From Cotesia glomerata (Eukaryota; Arthropoda; Insecta; Hymenoptera; Braconidae): a DNA stretch of 64,000 nucleotides. The stretch is from assembly GCF_020080835.1 (NCBI RefSeq), contig NC_058165.1, positions 15,927,915 to 15,991,914 of the forward strand, written 5' to 3'. The position numbers and the translations under genes were made by a program. Shown here in pieces: positions 38,313 through 51,222 of the stretch (within the stretch, counting starts at the first letter, position 1; each line of letters begins with the position of its first letter). The notes under the pieces were generated by a model. The model searched no databases. It had not been told where the DNA came from and worked only from the letters and a program-made list of their open reading frames with translations.

Positions 38313-41300
38313 TGTTCACTGTACAATACAAAACACACATGAATAGAACTGATTGAATTATTTAATTATTATATTAATCATTTATTTTATCTTTGATTAC
38401 ATTAAATATACATATAAAAATTAGATAGTTTCACGAAAGCGAAAAATTTTATGTTTCTTAATTATATCGAAAATACATATTGTTAGAAATAGTGAAAAAA
38501 AAAAAATTCTGTTGAAGTTAGAGCTCTTATAAGTAAACACAAAAAAAAATTTCCCAATTGTAATAAAAATCTAACTTTCACCGAATTCGTTTTTCACCAT
38601 TCCCAACAATATTTTCGTTATAAATAAAAAATAATAATTTTTGATTTTATAATAAACGTAAAAGATAATTTATACTTACAATTCAATAGCCGTTGTTTGC
38701 GGGAACTCGTGACACGTGTTGAGTATTTTAGAGGTTATGTAAGTCACTTAATTAACTGATCGTGCGATTTACACTCAAAATTAATAATTTTATTAGTTAT
38801 TAATAATTAATTATATTCAATAATATTAGTTATTAATAAATAAATAATAAAGTTACTCGAGAATATATTTGATATGAGAGTTACACTGAGATAGTAAAAA
38901 TGTTTAACTACTACGCTTGAAGCATAAACACTAATAATAGCCGAAAACTGTAGAGGTAACATCCCTACTCCGTGCTGTTTACAGGATGAGAAGTGATACC
39001 GGTAGATACATGGAGGGGATAACTTACCAAGTGATAATAATTGATGTTATCGATCGGGATAGAAAATGATAAAATTATGAAAATGACTATTAAAAAGCAA
39101 GGGTTGGTGATAAAAAAGTGCAAATTTAGAGTTGTATGTATTTTTTGATGCCACATAATAAAAAAATTAAAAAAAAAAAAATTTTATCAAAAAAATAAAA
39201 AAAAAATTTTTGGTATCCGATTCTCAGGCTTACTGAATATTCATAAAAAATTTCATGAGAATCGGTCAAGCCGTTGCGGAGGAGTATGGGAACGAACATT
39301 GTGACACGAGAATTTTATATATTAGATAGAAAAATCAAAATTTCGACATCTGTAAATAAAGAAATCAACAAAAGGAAAATCTTTATAAGCATCAATTTAA
39401 ACAAAATTGAAAAAATAATTTACTCAAAATAAATAACTCAAAATATCAATCACGATTTGAATAGAAATTAAAAATATTAGCAATTAAAAGAATTACTCAC
39501 TTTATAAAATAAATAAAAGTAAAATTAAGATTAAAAAAAAAAGACATCAATATAATTAGATAATTTGAAAATTTATCAAATATAAATATAGACATTGGAT
39601 AAAATAAAATGAACTGAATTCAGACAAGTCAGTAAAAAGACATTTGAATATTTATATTTATAAAAATATTGACAGTTACTAATATACGAATTCTCAAACA
39701 ACAGACATCTATAAATATAGACCCCACGCTCCAAAAAATAAACTAGACAACTTTTAAATACCGAGTGTCGTATTTATCAGAGTTAGCTACTCGTGGAGGT
39801 TCACGGAGTTGATTCTCCAGGAGGTCTCGGATTAGACAACGGCGAGATTCCCTGCGCTTCAAAAAATAACCTAGGCAATTAATAACTGTCAATATTTTTA
39901 TAAATATAAATATTCAAATGTTTTTTTACTGACTTCTCTGAATTCAGTTCATTTTATTTTATTCAATGTCTATGTTTATGTTTGATAAATTTTTAAATTA
40001 TCCAATTTTATTGTTGTCTGTTTTTTTCAATATTATAAATTTACTATTATTTATTTTGTAAAGTGTGTAATTATTTTAATTACTAATATTTTTAATTTCT
40101 ATTTTAATTGTGATTGATATTTTGAGTTATTTATTTTCAGCGCATTATTTTTTCAATTTTGTTTAAATTGATGCTTATAAAGATTTTCCTTTTATTGATT
40201 TCTTTATTTACAGATGTCGAAATTTTAATTTTTCTATTTTGCCATAAAATTTTTAACCGGTGTGAATCAATGACGCGCACTGTATGATGGGACCGGAGAT
40301 AAGGCAGTTTTACGCGATAACTCTACCTATTTATTTATCATTTTGTTATTTTTTTTCAATGATTAAATTTAAAAATAGAAGAATCAATTTACGAAGGACT
40401 ATTATTAATATACTCCTGCCAAGTTTAATGTTTTTTTTGTTCAAAAATTACTTGGTCAAAAAGCGTCTCAGTATTTTGTCCAAAATTTGAATATTCTCTG
40501 TCCTACATGTTCTTAAGTCAACAAAATCTTCTTGTTTTGAGAAAATTCAGCCTCTTGCTCCAAAAAATTTAGTTCTTGATAGAAGTAAATTTTCTTGTCT
40601 TGACAAAATTTGTCTCTTGCTCCAAAAAATTAAATATCTCGATAGAAGTAAATTTTCATTTGTACTTTTATTGATTAACATCTCAAATGGGAAGATCAAA
40701 TAATATTGAATCATTTTTTTTTATTCAATATGTATAATTGCACGCTAAAATAATATAAAATGGGTATCAAATATTCAAGAGAAAAATTTTCTCAAGGTGA
40801 GAAAATTTTTTTCTCAGCTGAAGTAGGTGATGCTGCTTCCCTAAAGTATCTAAAAATCTTAATCAAATATAAAAATTTATTGTAACAAGTATTTATGATA
40901 ATTTAAATTAAGAAAAAATAACTTCCACCAAGAATAGAATTTCGAGAAAAATTTTTACTTCGGCCAACTCGACTTCGGTCTTTCTTCAGGCGCCCGAAAA
41001 TTTTCTTATTGAGCCAAGAATTTTGTTCTCCAGTCAAAAAATTTTTCTTTCTGTGCAGAATTTCAATTTTAAACTTTCTAAACATGTGGTCTAATTAAAA
41101 ACGATCTAATTAAAATTTAAAATTGAAATTATGGCTCAATTATAACCCGACTAGAAATTTTAATGTAAGACCTATTGGGCCCTCGTTGGGTTTCCTAATA
41201 GGGACCCCACATGGGGATGTCACGCAAAGTCCTATGCGGCCCTCATCGGGCAATCCCTCTCAGGTCCCAATGGGGTAATCCCCATCAGAGCCCAATCTAA

Positions 41301-41449
41301 ATCTTGAAAGAAAAAATATTGTGATTTTCGAAAAGATTAAAAATAATTTAGAACCATACTCTCACATTATATTATGATCTCGTTAGTAAATTTAATTTGA
41401 ATTGAAATGAAATCGTTGATAGAAAAAATCCTTGTCATGAGTTGGGCTC

Positions 41450-41520
41450 GAAATTGCGACCTTTGGGTCCTCAGTCCTTGACATTACCGCTGGTCCAAGC
41501 AGGAGTGCTGATGAGAAAAT
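41450..41520 (-). other. tRNA-like SINE head
   Basis: On the minus strand, TGGACCAGCGG resembles an A box and GGTCGCAATTTCGAGCCC a decayed B box, about 45 bp apart. It looks like a degraded tRNA-derived SINE promoter rather than a tRNA gene. No target duplication identified. Confidence 0.35.
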
Positions 41521-42061
41521 TTCCTATCTCGTATACATGAACTTTACCGGTTGACTGAGACATTATTCATGTTATGTTCAAGCTTTAAGAAATTTTTTTT
41601 TTTTTTATGTATCCACTTTACTGACGTGAAAATAAAATTTTTGTATAAATTAAATAAAAAATTTAAAAATAAAAAAAAAAAAAACGACTGAAAAATGTAA
41701 AAAAATTGAAAAAATCAAAAATAAAATTCCTTAAAAATGTCCGATTAAATTTGGAATCCCCCTTATACTAACACAAAATTTTTTTTTTTGAAAATTAAAA
41801 TTTTTTTGAAATGCAAGTTATTTTTTAAAATTTTATTGTATGGATAAAAATTTAATTATGAAAAAGTTTAATTTTTTTTACAATATAAATTCTTTTGCAA
41901 ATGTGAATCCTCAAAAGTTGGATATTTTTCAAAAATTGAATTCTTACATACTAATAATAAAAATTATCTTTATATAAAATTTTTTTTATACTGAGAAGAA
42001 AAAATTCGGAGTATGAATCTTGTTTCAGCAACATCAAAATGTATTTAAGTCTAAAAACTCA

Positions 42062-42769
42062 CACAGAAAGAAAAATTTCTTGACTGGAGAACAAAATTCT
42101 TGGCTCAAGAAAATTTTCGGGTGCCTGAAGGAAGACCGAAGTTGTGTTGGCCGAAGTAAAAATTTTTCTTGAAATTCTATTCTCGGTGGAAGTAATTTTT
42201 TCTTAATTCAAATTATTATAAGTACTTGATGCAATAAATTTTTATTTTTGATCAAGATTTTTAGGTACTTTATATTAGGGAAGCAGCGCCACTTACTTCA
42301 GCTGAAAAAAAAATTTTCTCACGTTGAGAAAATTTTTCTCTTGAATATTTGATACCCATTTTATATTATTTTAGCGTGCAATTATACATATTAAATGAAA
42401 AAAAAAGCTTCAATATTATATGATCTTCCCATTTGACATGTTGATCAATAAAAATATTAATGAAAATTTACTTCTATCGAGATATTTAATTTTTTGGAGC
42501 AAGAGAGAAATTTTCTCAAGGTAAGAAAATTTACTTCTATCAAGAACTAAATTTTTTAGAGCAAGAGACTAAATTTTTTCAAAACAACAAGATTTTCTTA
42601 ACTTAAATAAATTTTCTTGGATCAAGATACTTATTTCTTTAATAAGCAAGAAAATTAATTTTATTGGAATAAGTGAAATTTCTTGTGCCAAAAAAATTTT
42701 TTTTTTCGTTTAAGAAAATAATTAGGAAGAAAAATATTTTCTTGGCTTAAGTGAACCTTTTTTTCTGTG
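42062..42769. mobile_element. CACAGAAA element, uninterrupted copy
   Basis: 708 bp with ends CACAGAAAGAAAAATTTC and CTTTTTTTCTGTG. It is the inverse of the outer element of the 32889-41055 nest and serves as the reference for its boundaries. Nested in the CCCGACTAG element. Confidence 0.65.
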
Positions 42770-43705
42770 GAGTACTTGAATTTAATCTCGAATTCATCCC
42801 AAATTAATCTGGAATAACTCCGCTAAAAAAACTTCGGATTCACTCTATACGCGAATCGTTTAATTACTTTACTCCAAAACTCCGAGTAATGGGATTAAAT
42901 TTTAATTTGGATTAAGATTTACTCCGAATTCATCCCGATTTTTTAGAATGTATTTTTAATCTCGTAAAATTAAATTTTTCAAAATATAAAGTTATGTAAA
43001 ATTTGATAAATCTAAATTTTGTAGTTTTTATTTAACAATGTTGGATGAATTTTTTTCCTAAATATTTTCTATACTTAACGGCTAATTTTTATTTTTATTT
43101 TTAATTAATTTACAATGAATATGTGCTAAGAATATAAGCTCACCAGATCTTTGGGTGATTGATTTTTTATATAAATAAACGATTGTCTAAATTTAAAGAT
43201 TATTTATTCATGTTTCTACTCTCAGGTTGGGTTATTCCAATTGGATCCTACTACGAGCCCAGTTAAGAAAACCCATCGATGCCTTATTTACATTACGTAG
43301 GGAAAATCCTCTTCGGTCCCACATCGATCCCACTTAGGAAAACTTAGCAATTTTATTTTTATTTTTCGTTGGGTTATCCCTCTTAGATCCCACACAGTTC
43401 CCACTAGGGAAAATTTAGAAATTTTATTTTTTTTTCCGTGGGGTTATCCCTCTTAGGTCCCACACAGGACCCTATTGGGAAAAACTGAATGAAGCTACTC
43501 ATTTTTGCATTGGGATTTCCCATTTAGGTCCCACGCAGGGCCCTATCGGGAAAAACTGAATAAAAATTTTTATTTTTACGTTGGGATTGCCAAATTGGGA
43601 GCGAATTAGGCCCTTATAGGGATTTCCCAATTGGGCGTGCCTCTTCGGGACCCAATCAGGTCCAGATGTATACGCTGGGTAATCCCAAAGTAGTTTCTAG
43701 TCGGG

Positions 43706-46700
43706 AAGAGATACAGGAAAATTGATAAGGACTTTTATGGTTTTTTTCATAATTTTAATATTTGAATAGAATTTTTTAATTTTCAATTTTGTATTACATT
43801 TTTGATAAAAACATAATATTCTCCATGTAAATTTATAAATATTAAAGAATTTTTATTATTTTAAAATAAAATGTATATTAAAGTGAGTACGTACAGTTAA
43901 ATAAAAGTTGACTAGTTTATATGTTGAGGCATAAATCATATATTATACATACTAGATAAAAGGATGGTAAAAAATGGGTACCTCGGGATCATAATTCACG
44001 TTATTGTTTTTTCGCCGATAGATTATTATTATATTCATAAAATCTTGATATTAAGTAGCATTACTCTTGTAAACCAGCTCGCTGGAGATAATAGTTGAGG
44101 CGAAAGATAAATGGTTCAACTTGTAATATTCCCGCTTACCGTAAAGCACAAAATTTAGTATATCTATAATAGAGCTTGGCTAAACATGACGGGAACAAAC
44201 TAAACATTAGTCATGAATCAAAGTCCATACAATGGATTTAATAAACACATATGTGTTATGTGTTGAAATAGTGAGTGCTTTAGAACGAAATTGTCACGTG
44301 AAATTGGAATTAAACATACGTAGACATATACATATATATTTATAAACTATGTAGTTGGTGTCGAGTAGAGACTGCAGACTATTAACTGACCGAGTGATTC
44401 GTTATCCGAAGGATACAACAGCGCAACACTCTGCTACTGCGTTTGTATAATAAAGCTAGTAGTATAAGCAGAATGAAGGTCTCCGTGAGGAAAACTAAAT
44501 TCACCGGCATCAGACGAATAATCGTCATTCAATTAGAACAAATTTAAATGTCCAGACCATTTACATATCACTATTATTCCATTCTATTTAATTATTTTCA
44601 CTGGCTTTTACTTCCAGTCTATTTGTTTACATTTATCGTATCCACTAACTGGATGCTAATTCTTTTGATTTTTTTTTTTTTTCGAGTGGAAATTTATTGC
44701 AGTCTTGAATGATAAGTCACTTTTTAAAAATTGTTAATTTTATGATTCTAATTAAATGGTGAGTGCTTTCGTTTTTGGATTAAAATAGAAAAAAAGTTTG
44801 CTTGAATTGAGAAAAATGTAAGAAATAAAAGGCCGAAACAAGAAAATTTATTATATTTATTAAATTTTCATATAATATTGATAAATACGGAAAATTTTAT
44901 AGAAATTTAGCTATTTAGAAGAATCAAATAATTGTTTTTTGACTAATTACAATCCAAACTATAATTACAAATTTCAATGCATTGAAATATAAACATAACA
45001 TTAGATACAAATTTGTTAACCAAAAATAACATGTTAAACCTTTTTAAAATGCGCAAAAAAATTTTAATTTCGTTACAAAATTAATGAAAATCATAATAAA
45101 ATTCTCTAAACTAAAAATTACTCTATCTACATATTAAAAATTAGTTATTTTATTCTTTTCAATCATTTTTCAAATTTTTGGTCGCTTAAAAAAAATCTTT
45201 TGGAGCTTACATGTATGTATTTTAGCTGTCAAATTATCTTTTTTTACATCCTTATTTTTCTTAAACTTCAATTTTTGAATTATCGCTACTCTAAAATTGT
45301 TGTTTTATAAATTTCTACTCTTCACGTTTCTTCTTTTTTTTTAACTAACGTTTTATAATGTCTCAAGAGATTAAATTATAACGAATTTCTAACATTAGCG
45401 ATGAATAAACTCGTTATCAAAATTAAAAACTTAGTCATTCAATATAAAAAATAATTTCAAGGTGTCCCGTGTTGATATTATTTTTATTTAATTATTTCCG
45501 TTAAATTAAAAAGTAATTGGTGACTTTCTTTACAATATACGGCGTCTAATTTTGTTGAGAAAATAAAATAAAAATTTTTAATCTCCACGGACATAACAGA
45601 GAAACTTACTAGTTTCAAGCACGGTCTTGTTATTTATTTGTTTCTTAAAATTGACAGAGTTTTATACAGAAAAAAATAAAAAATAAAAAAATACCTTTAA
45701 AATCAAGAGATGAATTGCCAGTAATTTCTGGGCAGTACCGAAAAAATATAACGTGGAAAAGGAAACAAAAAGCCGAGAGAATAAAAGGTAAAAAAAAGCA
45801 GGAATGATGAGAAGCAAAAGAAAATAAAATAAAAAGATTAAGTACGTGAGAGAGAAGAAAGCGGTGAAACTTTTTTGTGTAAAACCGACCAATAATTCCG
45901 ATCGAACGCCTCTAAACTCTTGTAATTTTTTTTTAGTTTTATTTTATAAAAATTCGCATTGTAATTACCCTGAAGATTCTTTAACGAGTAGATCAGTAAT
46001 GTTTTATTAATGATGGTAAAAAATCCGAAGAGAAACAAATTGTTTCCACTTCGATAAAAAGCTCCGGGAAAAATTGAGTACAGCGGCAGGTCTTTTAATT
46101 GCAAAACGAAGTTTGGTGAAAGAAAAATAAATTTGAATTGAAATTTTTAGATGAGGTCTCTCTAAAGCGCTTTTTTTATTTTCATGTTATTAGAAGTTAA
46201 TTTTTATAGTTGACTGTTTCTAAAAGACTTTTATTAACTTGACTCGAAAACAGCTTGTGGAGAAAAAAAATATTTTTGCCAACAGTCCTGGGGCGAGTCA
46301 TTTAAAGTCTGCTGAATTAATTACTTTTTTTTTTTTTAATTTTATTTCTTATTCAAAGCGTGTCCTTTCATTTTCACCTATTGCGCATCACATCGATAAA
46401 AGATTGTATAAACAATAGATCTAGGGCAGCGGTGTTTTGTCCCGAAAATAGCCCGGAAATTTTTAATGAAATTCAAAATAAGCTCGCTGTCAATCGCTAA
46501 ATTTGTTGATTTTTTTTATTAAAATAATTTTTTTATTTTACATTAATGCCCGCAATTTTCTTCTTTACGTACCGAAATATTAGAAAAATGAGATCTGTAT
46601 ATATTGATAAAAATAATTTCGAGAGTTAATCTAGTTTAAAAAGTTATTTTTATGTAAGCAAAAAATTATAAGTACAATGTTTTGTGACAGTAATGATAAT

Positions 46701-47400
46701 AATGAAATAATTCAAAACAATATTGTCGAACATATTGAAGATAAAATTAAAATAACGACTAAATGATAAGAGATAGAGAAAAATCGATAAGGACCTTTTT
46801 AATAGAGAATTGGATTTCATACAAAAAAAAATATCTTATGATTTTTTTCTGTCTTCAGTGTTTAATCCAGAATTTCAATTTTAAACTTTCTAAAGACGGA
46901 TTGAAGTAAGATTTTAAATTGAAATTCCGGCTAAGATGAAAAAAATTTTATTTTAATGATCTATATATATATATTTATTCTCAATGAAAATTTTTAATTC
47001 AATAAAAGAAATGTTTATTTATTTTAGTGAATTATTTTTAGATAGAAATGTCACCAAATCTTCGAGAAAAAAAAAATTCTGAATTCTCTGCAAGCTTTAG
47101 GATCGCAATTTTAGGGTTCCATGATTCTTGATATCTTGATATAATATCCCGGACAAAATATCCTAAAAAAAAATAATCCTAGAAAAAATATCTTGAATGA
47201 ATTTTTCAATAAAACTATTCAGTACAATAAATTTGAAAAAAATTATCAAATTTATTTTAACTCATTAGTTTAGTTTATTAACAATTATGTCAAAGTTAAT
47301 GTCGAATGGCAAAGAGAAAATATACAAAGAATTTTTTACATTATTGTGCAGTTAAAGTACGTGCAATTAGAGTATTTCATATAAGAATATTTAAGATAGA
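43706..47400. other. Long non-coding stretch
   Basis: No gene supported. 44100-44560 is less AT-rich and apparently single-copy, possibly regulatory or part of an intron. Open frames at 45662-46104 are low-complexity and look random. A GATAAGGAC palindrome lies at 46762-46862, followed by a relative of the 85-bp repeat (46865-46935). Confidence 0.4.
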
Positions 47401-47597
47401 TAATAGTGAATTGATAAAGATTATGAGTGAATATAAAGATTGAATTTATAAAGAATTAACTAACTAATTTAAGAGTCTATGAGTTAACGGTACAAACAAA
47501 AAACGAAATTTGAAATATAAAGAAGCTACATCGTGAAAGTTTACTAGAAATTTGAAGACTAACAATAAAAATATAAGAATTGACTAATAGTTTAGAA

Positions 47598-47870
47598 TTA
47601 AACATCAAGATTAAATAAATAATCAAACATCTTGTTTTTGAAATCCTCCAAGCTAGACGAACTTATGATATCCTCCTGTAATGCTTCCCATAGTCGCATA
47701 ACTGTAATAACGAAAGAAGATTCATATTGATTTGTATTGAAATTCGGCAATTTAAAGAGGATATTATTTTTCTTGGCTGCTAGTCTCTCAGAGCGTCTTA
47801 CAATAAGGTCTCGGAATAATTCACGCAAATAACTAGGTTTACTAATTTCTAATAACATAAAAATAACAAG
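47598..47870 (-). mobile_element. LINE C-terminal fragment
   Basis: The minus-strand frame of 86 codons reads NTNQYESSFVITVMRLWEAL, then EDIISSSSLEDFKNKMFDYL. This matches the family pattern at the C-terminus of CR1/Jockey-like reverse transcriptases (RLWN.LP..I..S.S...FK..L). A short 3' flank runs to about 47390. The rest of the element is absent: a 5'-truncated, dead copy. Confidence 0.65.
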
Positions 47871-49639
47871 AGGTATAATAAATTCGACGACTCTTTATCG
47901 ACAGCATAAAAATAATTTAACACTTATTAATGTCATTTCAACAAATATTTATAGCACGACTTTACAAAAGTTTTAAATATTAGTTATCAGGTAACATTTG
48001 TTAACTATTACAAAAATTATCATGAATCAATTATCACAAATACAACACATAAGGTTGTTACCGTGTTGTGCCCTTTTATCATGAATTTCGTGTGTGTTTA
48101 TTCGACATTATTAATCTTAAAAAGATTAATATTTATATATTTAAATATTTTGTCGCAGTGATATTTAGTCACGGGGATATTTATTCTAGGGATATTTTGT
48201 CGGGGTATCAAGAGTCCTGATACCAATTTTAGAATCAATTTACTTACTTTTAATCAATTTGAAGGAAAATGACTTGCAACGTAAAAAACTTGATAAAAAA
48301 TATAAATTTTGTTCACCGATCCTGTTAAGAGGTCCAGTTCTATCTAGATACTCACTATAATCTGCATGCGGTTACCATCTGAAATTTTTTTCACTACAGA
48401 TGGGGCTTAATAGCATCTGAGATGGTAGCCACATAAATCTCGTCCTTCCCGTGTAAGATGGACCGTAATATATAAAAATAAAATGAAATAAAAATAAAAT
48501 GAAATGAAAAAGGGATAACTATTATTTGAATTATGAAAATAGCATTTATAAAGTAATGAAAATGGCAGGATTATAAAATCCCACTTGAAACGCAAAAGAA
48601 GAATAATGTTACTTGAAGAAATCGGATTACGAATTTAGCTAAATCTGTAAGTAAATGCCAGCCAGAGAAGATTTACGTTCATGTGTCGTTGGAATCAGTG
48701 ACTGTTAAATCGACATAATAATTCATTTTTATTTTATTTTTGTATCTATCTTGCTCGGCAAAGTATATGGTGGATGAAAAAAAACCATACACATACATAT
48801 ATCTACATATACATCCTAGACTGCGCTCACGGGAATATAAAATGAACAATTTAGCATTTTGCGAAAGATGTCACGTTCGGGATCACATAATCGAAACTCA
48901 ATATTGCTTATAAAAGATATTAAACTTTGTTACATATTCGATATCACCGATTCATATGCAACTTTTTAAAATAAATTGGATAGTTCAGAATTTACATTAC
49001 AAATTTTTTAACAAACTTTTTAGCATTTTTATAAAAAATATTACACTGACAAGGAGGATTTGTTAATATTTGATGAGATCTATTCGCTGTCGATAAATAT
49101 TTTTTCAACATTGAATAATTTTATAGATATTTATTAACAGTTATTAAATATTTGTTAACTGTCGATAAATATTTGTTAGTTTTTAATTAGAACTTTTTTA
49201 GACTCTTGAATAAAAAGTGGGTAGATAAATTCAACTTTAAAACTTTTTAGGTAAAACTTCATAACTTTAATAGATTTCATTAGATCAGAATCATTGATTA
49301 TTTTCGAATGAAGAATATAAAAAATAAAATTAATAAGAAAACAATAGTTGTAATAAATTATTAAAAAAAAATAATTTTTTTTTCATAGTGAAAATAATTA
49401 TTGGGTCGTATCTTTGTTACAAAAAATTATTTATCTATTATTGACCCTCATATCTTACCGTTAACTAGAAATAATTAGTACAAAAAAATTAATTAACTGT
49501 TAATAAATAATTTTTAACTTTTAATAAGTATTTGTTAAATGTATTTTTCTTAATCGTAAAAAATATTTAGTTATATTTAATAAATTTACAAACTGTTTAC
49601 AAATAATTGAATTTATTAATAGCTAATATATTTTTCTAT
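47871..49639. other. Non-coding stretch
   Basis: AT-rich DNA without supported genes or clear repeat boundaries. TTAATAAATATTTGTTAAC-like words recur at 49040-49180 and 49490-49600. Confidence 0.4.
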
Positions 49640-49650
49640 CAGTACGTGTA

Positions 49651-49653
<3 letters not shown>

Positions 49654-49708
<55 letters not shown>
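49654..49708 (+). repeat. TA microsatellite, LINE tail
   Basis: About 27 TA units immediately next to the LINE target duplication; interpreted as the element's 3' tail, possibly expanded. Confidence 0.95.
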
Positions 49709-49710
<2 letters not shown>

Positions 49711-49941
49711 TGTTTTATTTTCATAACTTTCAAAGTTTTATACAATGGTTTTTTTTTACTATATAAATATTAGATAGATATTAAAGATATTGTGTTATTG
49801 GAATATTTAAAATATTAAAAGATATTTTAACTCGTATATATTTAGATATATTATTTGTTTGTAACACTTAATTTTATCCTTTGGTTTTGCCTTTTCTCCT
49901 TTTATTGCCATTCTTTTCTTCTCGTTACTCCTCAGCATTCC

Positions 49942-51222
49942 TCACTCTATTCTCTGCTTCGCCTCTGCACTTTCTTCTCCAATTTTTTCCGCTTCTGCCT
50001 TACTTTTTATTAATTTTTCGACTTTACGAAAAATTTCGCAGAAAGTCTCGTCTATTTCGCCTTTTAGTATCGTACATATTTCTCTTTCGATCTCTTCTTC
50101 CTCTACCAAAATGTCCCACTTTTCCAAATATTTTCTTTCCTCCTCGTTCACCCCTTTTTTTGTTTCTTTGCACTTTATTAAATGTGTTAGGGTTTCCATA
50201 CTTCCTTCACATAATCTGCACGTCCACTCCGTAAAGCCTTTCTTGTAAGCTCTCCCAATGTTTCCGCATCTTATTTTTGCCCATTGTTCTTTATCTTCCC
50301 CTCTTTTCTTGTCATCCTTCCAGTAATTATATCCATCCTTTTTGATCATTATTTTTTTATATATTCTATTATAGCTTGATCTCTCGATAGCTTTTTCATC
50401 ATCTTCTTTAAGTTTTTCTTTAAATCTTTCTATCCCTGCATCAATTTTTTCATCTATTTTTTCTTTTTCTTCTTTATTATATATCATTCCTGCTATTTCC
50501 TCACATCCTATTTCTTTTATTGCTGTATGCAGCTTTCTACCCCATTTTGTCGGATTTCTGTTTAGGATTCCTCTCATTTCTTCACGTAGCGTTATTTTTG
50601 GCCACCTATCGTCCTCCATTGCCAAGACATCCTTCACATATCTAGCTGCTCTCTCCCTCGTCGTTGCCTTTATGTTTTGCACTCCTGTTTCTTTTCTCCA
50701 GATGTACCCCGGAGTATTCCTATTAACCCCTAGTGCCATTTTACAAAATCTTCCCTGAACCCTCTCGATATCTTTTACCTCTCCCCATCCCCAAACTTCC
50801 ACTCCGTATAGTGCTGCTGCTCCTGCTACTGTGTTCATAAGGTAGATTCTATCCCTCATTCTGTTTCTTTTACTTCTTTTAATGACTCCCCAGATTGCAT
50901 TAGTTGCTTTTTGTACTTTTTTTGTCATTTCCTTTATATGTTTTCCTACTCCATTTTTTATAGTGTACCAATAGCCTAAGTACTTGAACTCTTTAACTTC
51001 TTCTACTATTTTTCCTCCGTATTTCCATTTTTTTTCTTTTTTCTTTTCCCCACCGTTTCTGCAAATCATAACTTTAGTCTTTTTTACATTTACTTCTATT
51101 TTATTCTTCTTTGCGTATCTTTCCAACTCCTTAAACATTCCTCTTAGTTCGAGTGGGTTATCAGCTACAAGTGCAATGTCGTCCGCAAATTTCAAGGCAT
51201 ATATTCTCAGATTTCCCAACAT
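49942..51222 (-). pseudogene. LINE reverse transcriptase C-terminal half
   Basis: 426 codons without a stop, so the copy is young. Residues 10-20 hold FADDIALVAD (palm motif C). The thumb region has KFKYLGYW-type sequence (VKEFKYLGYWYT), then a long basic helical stretch and a Cys/His motif CRLCEGSMETLTHLIKC near residue 345, as in non-LTR elements. The tail is Glu/Lys-rich. The fingers, the first palm motifs and any endonuclease are missing. Clade not assigned. The plus-strand frame over its 3' part is a shadow. Confidence 0.85.

Larger units (their letters stand above)
33488..39326 (-). mobile_element. Helitron, structurally complete but coding-dead
   Basis: The minus-strand element starts TCTAATATATAAAATTC (39326) after an A and ends GTCAGCTAG (33488) before a T, the A/T insertion and 5'-TC...CTRR-3' rules of Helitrons. 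A 6-bp stem hairpin (GGCAAA, 33499-33504, with TTTGCC, 33511-33516) lies just inside the 3' end. The interior encodes a Rep/PIF1 helicase on the same strand. It is the innermost layer of the nest. Confidence 0.9.
33442..40282. mobile_element. TA-flanked foldback element, third layer of the nest
   Basis: Ends CAGTGCGCATCATTGATTCG and an inverse copy ending GCGCACTG, with TA at 33440-33441 and 40283-40284. Its own DNA (33442-33487 and 39327-40282) is palindromic; 39600-39680 pairs with 39880-39970. The ends resemble those of the 1745-4241 element, pointing to one Tc1/mariner-like family. Confidence 0.65.
33051..40512. mobile_element. TTAA-flanked element, second layer of the nest
   Basis: Starts GAGCATGTAATACAG and ends with a near inverse, CTGTCCTACATGTTC. 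TTAA lies on both sides (33047-33050 and 40513-40516), the target preference of piggyBac-type elements. Its own DNA is only 33051-33439 and 40285-40512, non-coding. Comparison with the uninterrupted copy of the outer element confirms the edges. Confidence 0.65.
32889..41055. mobile_element. CACAGAAA element, outer layer of the nest
   Basis: Left part 32889-33046 and right part 40517-41055 together match, in inverse orientation, the uninterrupted 708-bp element at 42062-42769. Ends read CACAGAAAAAAAGG and TTCTTTCTGTG. The gap is filled by the TTAA-flanked element. Non-coding, Cys-free AT-rich body with many AAGAAAATTT words. Confidence 0.65.
41146..43705. mobile_element. CCCGACTAG element with GGG/CCC-rich terminal repeats
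   Basis: TIRs CCCGACTAGAAA and TTTCTAGTCGGG. Just inside are tandem units of about 80-90 bp, rich in TCCCACACAGG, GGGTTATCCC and similar words (41150-41290 in one orientation, 43215-43690 with at least five units). The middle is AT-rich and holds a nested CACAGAAA element and a tRNA-like piece. Non-coding; superfamily unknown. Confidence 0.6.

Noticed and set aside
45662..46104. Two overlapping minus-strand frames (76 and 88 codons)
   Set aside because: Phe/Leu-rich low-complexity translations of AT-rich DNA with no motif, acceptor or start context.
49881..50234. 117-codon plus-strand frame over the LINE
   Set aside because: Antisense shadow of the reverse transcriptase tail, Phe/Leu/Ser-rich because the sense strand is Lys/Glu-rich.
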